Origin: Pempheris klunzingeri
Lineage: Eukaryota; Chordata; Actinopteri; Acropomatiformes; Pempheridae
DNA: 64,000 bases
Assembly (NCBI RefSeq): GCF_042242105.1
Contig: NC_092019.1
Location: 23,701,328-23,765,327, forward strand
Reading direction: 5' to 3'
Of this stretch, positions 25,466-34,014 are shown piece after piece. Under the pieces are notes generated by a model. That model saw nothing but the letters and a program-made list of their open reading frames with translations, was not told where the DNA came from and made no database searches. A program made the position numbers and the translations under genes. Position 1 is the first letter of the stretch. The number at the start of each line of letters is the position of its first letter.

Positions 25466-25770
25466 GCTACTGTCCACATACATTACGTGCTCAATGTCGC
25501 CAGTGTTACAGTGTGAAATACAAATAAAACATTATTGTTTTCATTATGGTTGCTTACATCATGGCTTTCATGGGAAAACTTCATAAAAGCAAACTATCAT
25601 TATAATTGTTTACTCCTGTGTGCCAGTCAATTTTGGCTGTGGAAATCTATTCTTCAATACGTCAAAACTACATTTTAGAGCTACAGAGTTTTCTGCAGAC
25701 AGCAGAGATATTGTTTAGACAGAAATATTAACTGTGATGAGGTAAAAACATCTTAGTACAAACATGAGTA

Positions 25771-28700
25771 TTACACTGCTTTTATTTCCTTGAGGATGTC
25801 ACGGAAAACCTCGACACAAACCTCCCCAGCTGGATGCCTCATAGACGCCAGCTTCCAGGCCTCCTCGAACGTCTCCTCAGAAATATTCACACCCACATTC
25901 TTGAAGATCTCTGCAATCTGTGAAAGAGGGAGGATTAAGGCCTCAGTGTCAAAAACCATTTTCACTAAAGCACATTACTACAACCTCCTTTACCTCCTTC
26001 TTGGTGCGAGGACAGAAGAAGTGTTCCTCGTGAACACCATGAATGGCATGAACTGATGGATGCAGAAGATCTCCAGCTGTGGACGTATCACCGTAGTTGT
26101 TAGTGTCACTGACTCTCTTTATACGCGGAGCTGGAAGGTCTGAACGCACAGAGGGGATCCCATAGGTGCGGCTACCTATGAAGAGAGAGACCACATGAAG
26201 AGGGTGAGATGAATGAAATGGAAATAGGACAAATCAAAGGACAATTTCTGCAAAAAGGCCTTTAACGCAAAAAAATACAGTGGGGCAAAAAAGTATTTAG
26301 TCAGCCACCAATTGTGCAAGTTCTCCCACTTAAAAAGATGAGAGAGGCCTGTAATTTTCATCATAGGTACACTTCAACTATGAGAGACAGAATGGGGGGA
26401 AAGAATCCAGGAAATCACATTGTAGGATTTTTAATGAATTAATTGGTAAATTCCTGGGTAAAATAAGTATTTGGTCACCTACAAACAAGCAAGATTTCTG
26501 GCTCTCACAGACCTGTAACTTCTTCTTTAAGAGGCTCCTCTGTCCTCCACTCGTTACCTGTATTAATGGCACCTGTTTGAACTCGTTATCAGTATAAAAG
26601 ACACCTATCCACAACCCTAACCCTAACCCTAACCCTAACCCTAACCATCACACTCCAAACTCCACTATGGCCAAGACCAAAGAGCTGTTAAAGGACACCA
26701 GAAACAAAATTGTAGACCTGCACCAGGCTGGGAAGACTGAATCTGCAATAGGCAAGCAGCTTGGTGTGAAGAAATCAACTGTGGGGGCAATTATTAGAAA
26801 ATGGAAGACATACAAGACCACTGATAATCTCCCTCCATCTGGGGCTCCACGCAAGATCTCACCCCGTGGGGTCAAAGTGATCACAAGAACGGTGAGCAAA
26901 AATCGCAGAACCACACGGGGGGACCTAGTGAATGACCTGCAGAGAGCTGGGACCAAAGTAACAAAGGCTACCATCAGTAACACACTACGCCGCCAAGGAC
27001 TCAAATCCTGCAGTGTCAGACGTGTCCCCCTGCTTAAGCCAGTACATGTCCAGGCCCGTCTGAAGTTTGCTAGAGAGCATTTGGATGATCCAGAAGAGGA
27101 TTGAGAGAATGTCATATGGTCAGATGAAACCAAAATAGAACTTTTTGGTAAAAACTCAACTTGTCGTGTTTGGAGGAGAAAGAATGCTGAGTTGCATCCA
27201 AAGAACACCATACCTACTGTGAAGCATGGGGGTGGAAACATCATGCTTTGGGGCTGTTTTTCTGCAAAGAGACCAGGACGACTGATCCGTGTAAAGGAAA
27301 GAATGAATGGGGCCATGTATCGTGAGACTTTGAGTGAAAACCTCCTTCCATCAGCAAGGGCATTGAAGATGAAACGTGGCTGGGTCTTTCAGCATGACAA
27401 TGATCCCAAACACACCGCCCGGGCAACGAAGGAGTGGCTTCGTAAGAAGCATTTCAAGGTCCTGGAGTGGCCTAGCCAGTCTCCAGATCTCAACCCCATA
27501 GAAAATCTTTGGAGGAAGTTGAAAGTCTGTGTTGCCCAGCGACAGCCCCAAAACATCACTGCTCTAGAGGAGATCTGCATGGAGGAATGGGCCAAAATAC
27601 CAGGAACAGTGTGTGAAAACCTTGTGAAGACTTACAGAAAACGTTTGACCTGTCATTGCCAACAAAGGGTATATAACAAAGTATTGAGATGAACTTTTGT
27701 TATTGACCAAATACTTATTTTCCACCATAATTTGCAAATAAATTCTTTAAAAATCAGACAATGTGATTTTCTGGATTTTTTTTTTTTCTCACTTTGTCTC
27801 TCATAGTTGAAGTGTACCTATGATGAAAATTACAGGCCTCTGTCATCTTTAAGTGGGAGAACTTGCACAATTGGTGGCTGACTAAATACTTTTTTGCCCC
27901 ACTGTATATGCATGAGGCACGTTTTTAAGTTATTACAATTATGGCTTGTATAAGACAGTATGACACATGGAGCACTGTGATAGTGTGCATCCTTATCACC
28001 ACACATCTCTATTTCCGACTCACTTGAAGTGGGCGGACCGCCGCTGACAGCCCGGATGAGGGAGGAAGAGGTCATGAAGTGGTCTGGGGCTGCCCTTGGT
28101 CGCCTCAGGGTCCTGAGGGTTTTCAGTGAGCTACCTGGCTCAACTGGCTCCAGGTCCTCAGGCTTAACCAAGACCTGAGAGGCAGGAAGCTGTGCAGATC
28201 CTGACGAAGGCCTCCTCTCTATAGTGGCTGGAGCCGTGCTGGTCGGATGCTCTGCAGGAGACAAAATAAGAGGAAAATGTTGCAGAAATGAGCCTTTGCA
28301 TGTCACCTCCACGTTACCCTGATGAAATCCACTACCTGTACTTGTGATTCAGTACCTGAGCTCTGAGCAGGGGAAATGAATGCATAAATCGGTGAAAGTG
28401 AAGCAGAGCTGCATGGATAAAGTCTTGGTAAATAAATTGATGCATTACATTTAACTGACCATTTGTAATTATGCGTTGCTCTAGACTGTTGATGGGCATC
28501 TTGTCCTTCCAGTTGAGGAAGTTACCAAACTCCAGGAAGCTGATTAGTCCGTCCTTGTCTGTGTCACAGTACTCCATCAGGTCGCCCAGAACTGACTCGC
28601 TCACATCTAGTTGGAACTGACGGCACACTGCCTGCAGGTCCTCTTTGTCGATCATTCCCTTGCCTTTCTAGAGATTTCCATAAATAGATTCACACGAAAA

Positions 28701-30675
28701 GGCTGTGATATGAGAATTATAGAAGCAATGCTACTTAACTGCATGTCTTAACAACAGGGTCACATCCCTGACCTTATCTCAGACCCTGCAACTGACCTTT
28801 CCCACTGCAGACATTTCACCTTGTCAAACACCATTAACATGTATAATAGCTGCCAGGGCCAAACTAGAAGCCAGCATTTATAACAATGAGATACCATTTA
28901 TTAGTATTCGTTCTACCTGTCCTGCTATCACAAGTAAAAATGGCCACTGTGAGAAAGGACTGTGCTCTGACTTCACCATGGGGGTAGTGTCGAGGTGTCA
29001 CCCTGCCTGCAGTCATACCTTGTCATAATATCTGAACGCCTGCAGCATGGAGGGGAAGTTATGGAAGTTGACCTTCTTGAGGTGGTGCCGCACCGTGTTG
29101 ACCAGGCTGCGCTGTCGGTCTCTGCCTCTCACGTACTGGCCCGGCTCTGTGGAGTGGATTATGTCTCCAGCACCTGCAGAGAGAAAGCAAAATGTCATTT
29201 GATGACTTGAACGGTTCCCGTATGTCAGTACCAGTATTACAAATTATGTCCTGAGGCGTGTTCACGCACGTGACCCAGGAGAGACATTTTTTTACATAAA
29301 CTCTACCGAATTCTTCTTTTGGAAAGACATTCCCAAAGGTGTGACCTGGTGGAAGATTCAAGGTATTTCCTCTCCTTGAAAGACGGGTTTAATAAAAAAG
29401 AAATGAAGTTAAAGATTAGTTAAGTATGATATGGTATAGTCCATAGAGGTCACAGAATTGGTCAGAAGCGGTGTGACAGAAACTTACACATTGTTCATTC
29501 TGCCAGTTTCTAGCACCACGTTTTCCCTGTTCCCAGATCTCCTCCATGCAGTTTTCTTTGGGTTGTAAAACCTGTGGCAAAATGATATGGGTGCAAGATC
29601 AGGCATGCTTCCCCCTCAAGTTCAATATACACTGAACGAATACATAGTGTTATGAATATTAACAACAAAACATTTGTACACGGTTATTTCAGCACTTGCC
29701 TCAGCGTCTCCCCCAGTTTACGGCCGTCATTGAAATGAGGTGTGAGGATCCCAAACCTGCTGTCTTTACTGTAATGACTCCAGTCGTACTTCCTATCAAT
29801 CCGCTCACCTGGAGTAGAGCAAGGTGATTTTATTGTGGTGAAACGCAGACATTGCATTTCAAAATGATTGACAAAAAAAAATCAACAAATAGATAACAGT
29901 AAAGGTGTTATGAATAACATCCATTTTTCCACTACTCTTACCAACAAAATAGGCATTGTGGCTACGGATGTAAGCCTCATGGCTTTCCTGAGCTTCCCTC
30001 TCCACCTCCTCTACTGTTTTTGAAGGGTTAATAATCTCCCGCACGTCCAAGTCTGGACAAAAAAAGGAACAAGACACATTCAAAAGAGAAGGGGCTCATC
30101 ATTTCATCAAAATAATTCCTTCACTAAAACATACATTTGAGGACTTAAAGTTATTTCTTCCTTTTCTATTTAACAGTGTCAGCCATGACCTTATTTGACA
30201 GCACACCTACCTCTAACTGTTTTCACTCCATGCGTAGTTGCGTCATTGTTCCAGGTGGGAAGTCCGACACGCTGTCCACGTGACCTGCCCAGCGGTGCTT
30301 TCTGGCTAGAAGCGTACTCTGCTTCACTGAGCTCTTGTAACTTTTGTTGGAACAAGGTCTTTTGGGGAGGATTTAGCAAGCTGCTGCCCTGTTGGAATCA
30401 CAGGAAGAAAAACAAAAGAAGAACTTATTAATCCATTTTCCTTTTGAATGTGTGAAACTGTGAATGCAAAAGCAGCTTGTGGCATGAACTAATCACACAG
30501 TGGTTTCACACACTACATATCAAAACAAATACTGAACACACTACAGCAAAAATGCCACTCATCTTCTTCTCTTAACTTGACCCATTAGCTATGACTCACT
30601 GGCAATGATCTAGAAATATGTCTACCTACCAAATCAATTGGTGAAAACCCTCCCTATTGCTGTGTTAACCCACAG

Positions 30676-30732
<57 letters not shown>

Positions 30733-31451
30733 TGTGGTGCTCACAGTGAGGGAGGATGTTGTGCTGATGCCGTGAACAAGGCTACTGGCAACATCTGGAT
30801 CATTTGCCTTCCCTTGGTGCACTCTGATAGCTCCAGGCTCGGGTTGGGTGCTGTTGCGAAATTTCCTCACCAGCGGTGGGGTGGGGGGCTGAAACAAATA
30901 TGGATATGGCACATTAGACAGACAGGGAATGCACCTTCAGACTTTTCAAAGGTGGCTGACGCTTCAAATTGTAAGTCATACTTCAGATGTGGCACAGCAC
31001 CCAGAAATAAAACCGTGAGTGTTCATAATTAAGATGTATACATATACATATCAATTTAATGTGTATTGTTATTATGCCATTGTTCATACCAATATTTTAT
31101 ATCTTGATGCTTTGATGCCTATAAAGCCCCTTTGAATTGAGGATTGAGCTGAAACTGATACTGTAACCATGCAAATACAAAATGCAAATAATAAAAAATT
31201 AAACTTACTCTTGCCACCTCTTGTAAGCAGGTCATGGCCCTGTCTCCTATAGGAAGTAATTTCCCGGCCTGGTGTTAAAAGACACACAGTAAGACGAAGG
31301 TTTATTAATTCACCATCGAAGGAGTGAGCAGTAAGCTAACGCAGCGTTAGCTGGCTACGCTAACTTCTTACAGGAGACGTACCGCCGCTATGTTCGGACT
31401 TCTGTCAATGTACTTCAGTCGGTCAGAAGTATTTCTGCCAGCCACACTCAT
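25771..31451 (-). CDS. efhb: EF-hand domain-containing family member B (ciliary, CFAP21)
   Basis: Thirteen coding exons on the minus strand join in frame: 31383-31451, 31209-31268, 30745-30888, 30211-30388, 29942-30052, 29700-29808, 29488-29571, 29307-29374, 29019-29173, 28460-28667, 28024-28251, 25994-26175 and 25771-25917. The product is 580 residues; human EFHB is near 830, with a long poorly conserved N-terminus that is absent here or lies on an unseen exon. Family text includes [10 protein letters not shown] and [18 protein letters not shown] early, and [19 protein letters not shown] late. Two EF-hand loops are visible: residues 325-336 ([12 protein letters not shown], Lys at ligand positions 3 and 5, probably weak) and 361-372 ([12 protein letters not shown], canonical). 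A third helix-loop region without a good loop follows. EFHB is a microtubule inner protein of ciliary doublets and has also been linked to store-operated calcium entry. All introns fit GT-AG except intron 6, which uses a GC donor. Confidence 0.93.
26613..26646. repeat. Telomere-like (AACCCT)n inside the Tc1 leader
   Basis: Five full AACCCT units plus AACC run without interruption. In the sister copy at 24518-25259 the same place reads, in element orientation, CCACAACCTCAAACAGTCACAC. The repeat therefore replaced or expanded from the short CCACAACC-CTCAAAC stretch in this copy. Confidence 0.95.
26667..27692 (+). pseudogene. Tc1-family transposase, one nonsense codon and C-terminal frameshift
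   Basis: The frame starts at 26667 ([20 protein letters not shown]) and encodes a paired-type DNA-binding region with helix-turn-helix ([20 protein letters not shown]), followed by a second HTH and a DDE catalytic domain. TGA at 27102-27104 interrupts it after DDPEED, where the family normally has Trp (TGG). The same frame then resumes to 27692 without another stop. Catalytic residues are visible: Asp in [11 protein letters not shown], first Asp in [11 protein letters not shown] and Glu in [10 protein letters not shown], the last two separated by 34 residues (DD34E). Against the sister copy, two bases (CT) are missing near 27648, so the last dozen residues ([16 protein letters not shown]) differ from the family end. 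Normal length is about 340 residues. Confidence 0.93.
27905..27997 (-). repeat. 93-bp inverted duplicate, right copy
   Basis: This is the inverted partner of 24425-24517, with two mismatches in 93 bases. It abuts the 3' end of the larger Tc1 copy and lies 26 bases from the efhb exon 11 splice donor, so it is probably ancestral intron sequence, with the left copy being the derived one. Confidence 0.9.
30678..30731. repeat. (TG)n microsatellite beside the efhb exon 3 donor
   Basis: About 27 TG units on the plus strand read as (CA)n in the efhb transcript. The tract begins only about 13 bases after the exon 3 donor (GTGAGC at 30744-30739), inside intron 3. Confidence 0.95.
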
Positions 31452-31950
31452 CTTGAATCCACTTGTAGCAGCAACAGAGGAACCCAAGGCAGTCTGTATG
31501 TGTTAAATGTACTGCACCGGGGAAAGGCTTCACCCTAAAAGTGTCCAGCTGCACCAAGTTCTCGTTGGACGCTGAGTGGTGCGCCTGTTTGAGTTTGGTT
31601 GCCTAGCAACAACTGTGAGGTCACTTTGAAATACCATTACAGGTATTTTAAAATACTTTTCAGGTGAATATAAAACTATGCAGATGTAATTGTGGCTACT
31701 GTGTGATTATATAAGGTCACAGTCAACCACAAATGTGACAAATAATTGTTTTTGTGCTTATTTTTATTTAACACAAGTACTGTATTCAGTGTTTTTTGGC
31801 CTTGTTGTTAAGTTTTGCCAGTGTTTTGTGGTTTCATTGCAGTTTTAGTGCAGTTTTTTGGAAAGGGAAATTGGGAATAAATCCTTGCATGTGATTGGTC
31901 CGTCGCAGCGATACGTAGGCGGATTGTCAATTCCAGTCATACGATCTGTC
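31452..31950. promoter_or_regulatory. Head-to-head promoter region of efhb and rab5a
   Basis: The efhb start codon (31451, minus) and the rab5a leader exon (ending 32124, plus) diverge from this spacer. It includes the X-box at 31598-31610 and an ATTGG (inverted CCAAT) motif at about 31896-31900 nearer rab5a. No TATA box is obvious. The same head-to-head pairing exists in human, so shared control is plausible but not shown. Confidence 0.5.
31598..31610. promoter_or_regulatory. RFX X-box motif
   Basis: GTTGCCTAGCAAC is a near-perfect palindrome matching the RFX-family X-box (GTTGCC-N-RGCAAC type). It lies about 150 bases upstream of the efhb start codon. RFX factors drive ciliary genes through such boxes close to the promoter, in agreement with the axonemal role of EFHB. 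Confidence 0.7.
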
Positions 31951-32124
31951 ATCATCGTTCGTACAATGCGAAAAGGGAAGTTGAAAGAAGTGGGAGAGGG
32001 ACATCGCGGAGCCTTATGAAATCTAACGTTACAGCAGCTGGCTGGGTAATCGACACACTGTGAAGTGCCGCCAATACTGTCCCGGAGACGCCATTCACAT
32101 TAACTAGCTTCCTCTTTTTGGTAG
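31951..32124 (+). other. Probable 5' leader exon of rab5a
   Basis: The sequence up to TTTTTGGTAG ends in a good donor, GTGAGT at 32125-32130. The acceptor at 33954-33955 opens the exon with the rab5a start, so a non-coding first exon is expected upstream, as in mammalian RAB5A. The left end, and so the transcription start, is a guess. Confidence 0.4.
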
Positions 32125-33955
32125 GTGAGTAGCTAATATTAGCGTTAGCCGGAGGGCTCCTCCCGATGCGGCCACAGCTAAACAACCGTGTTAGCCTGCC
32201 CAGCGTCTATTATGTGGCTAGCTAACGTTAGCTAGCCGACACTGGAAGGGCCAAGCTAGTTAGCATAGTAAGTTAACGTTGTACGGCTGGTGAATCCGGA
32301 TCAGTCGTCATGTTTACACCACTAACACATTGACGTTAACCCACGTTTGATATAACAACCATCTGCGATTGTAGCTTTAGTCAAGTGATCGGTGAGGCTG
32401 CTCACTAAATTAACGTCATGCCGCTAAGGTTAGCTAGCTGTCACTAGCTGTACACACCCAAAACTGCATCATCTGTGTTTTGGCATTCTCAAAGCTTATA
32501 TTGAGGTCAGATGTAGAGTGTATTAGCTCGGCGTGTATGATATTACCCAAATGAAACGTAACATACGCTAAATGATGCTCTCTTACAGACAGAGATTGGT
32601 GTTGGAGTAGACGTTGTGAACTTAGTAGGTAGCTGTGTTGCTAACGCTAGCAGTCGTTACTCTGCTAATTCGAGCTAGTCAACAACAACAACATAGGTTA
32701 TTTGTGGTGGACTGTGTGTCGTAATGCGATTTCTACGAAGTTGAGTTATTACTTTTGGACCGATGCGTTGTGTTTACGTGGTTTTTTTTGGTAATGAGGA
32801 ATATGTGATTTACTGAAACTATTGTTGATTGTGTGATTAGTTCGGTTGGTGTTGTTATTCACCTTAAACGCACAGAAAACTGTGTAAGTTCACCTTGAAG
32901 CATTGAGCCACACGTGTGCCCGGAGCTGTGTCTCACTGTGGCTCTGCCTCACATCACATACAGCTACAAGTAAGGAGTTACTAGAAGTTTGCTGTCACTG
33001 ATTTTCACTCTGTGTGATATCAGCTGCCAGAATGTTGGAATTACTGTCAGGCAGAAAGTTGACACCAAGGCCCCCTGTGTCTGCCAAGCCCTGTTATGTT
33101 GTAGCCATACCTGTTCTACTTATCTGCTCAGGTAGTTATGGCGAGGAACCAACTATTGTTTACAGAGGAAAGAAAGTGTGGCTGGTAATGTGAACCCTTG
33201 TTGACTCGCTGTGTCATGAACAACCATAAATTTCCCTGCATGGTTATCGTGTTGACCTTTGGGTTTGGCCCGTCTTTAATAAATATAGTCTGCATAAAAC
33301 AACAGCATAAAACATTATAAAATCTGAATATCTCTGCCATTCTACAGTGTGGCATTATAAACATTTTAGGTTCTGACAGACGTCTTTGCTTTTTAGTCCA
33401 CAATCTCTGAAATAAAGTGTGTAAATTAGCCCCCTTTTTTCAGAGAATGTTTCATAAAGTATGGTACGGTGTACTTTAGATTCTGGATTATACTAAGAAT
33501 GGTTTCACAGTTCTCAGTTCACGCTTGAGTTATGAGAAATTATACATTAACCAAGTATTCTTGCTTTGGCAAATTTAATTTTAAGTTTTTGTAGAGTGAG
33601 CTGCACATTTTTGCTCATTAGTATATATGTTGCATATTTTTTTCACATAAAACCTAACTGGTATTGTGAGGTTGTCACAATGTTTTAGGCTGATCCTCCA
33701 GAGAAGATATTTGTGTTATTCAATCTTAAAATCAGTAAACAACTATGCACCAAATGTCTTTTTGTTTTTTATGATTTTACGAAAATCATCAATCAGTACA
33801 CAATAAAATATAATAATATAAACTCCTAATTTTTGAACACAAACGCATCAACCCTGTGAATTTCAGTTTTACCCAGACTTGTCTCCTGACATTGATTCGT
33901 CTCTGTTTTCGTATGTGATGGTGACGTTATGCTCTCTCTTCTCTCTCCTGCTCAG
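32125..33955 (+). other. rab5a intron 1, rich in TAGCTAACGTTAGC-type palindromes
   Basis: No exon is seen. The first 550 bases hold repeated AGCTAAC/GTTAGCT words, including a perfect 22-bp palindrome at 32216-32237, GTTAACGTT near 32273, GGTTAGCTAGCTG near 32428 and GCTAACGCTAGC near 32641. The remainder is ordinary AT-rich intron. Confidence 0.5.
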
Positions 33956-34014
33956 GTGCTTTCCACAGTTTTTTGCAGAGCGCCAGCGGCCAGAGGGAGA
34001 CCGGACAGCGTGAC

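Larger units (their letters stand above)
26278..27904 (+). mobile_element. Nearly full-length Tc1-like transposon in efhb intron 11
   Basis: The element is 1627 bp with terminal inverted repeats beginning CAGTGGGGCAAAAAAG and flanking TA at 26276-26277 and 27905-27906. The inverted ends stay alike for more than 100 bases, then diverge. It carries one transposase gene in the plus direction, antisense to efhb. The family is a fish Tc1 (DD34E) lineage, common in teleost genomes. A telomere-like repeat interrupts its 5' leader at 26613-26646. The transposase has one internal stop and one small deletion, so this copy is probably inactive but young. Confidence 0.96.

Noticed and set aside
26610-26646. 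Possible true telomere or chromosome-end junction
   Set aside because: Only 34 bases of telomere unit, embedded within a transposon whose sequence continues on both sides, so it is interstitial.
26648-27316. 222-codon minus-strand frame
   Set aside because: It is the antisense shadow of the Tc1 transposase; translation shows no independent family.
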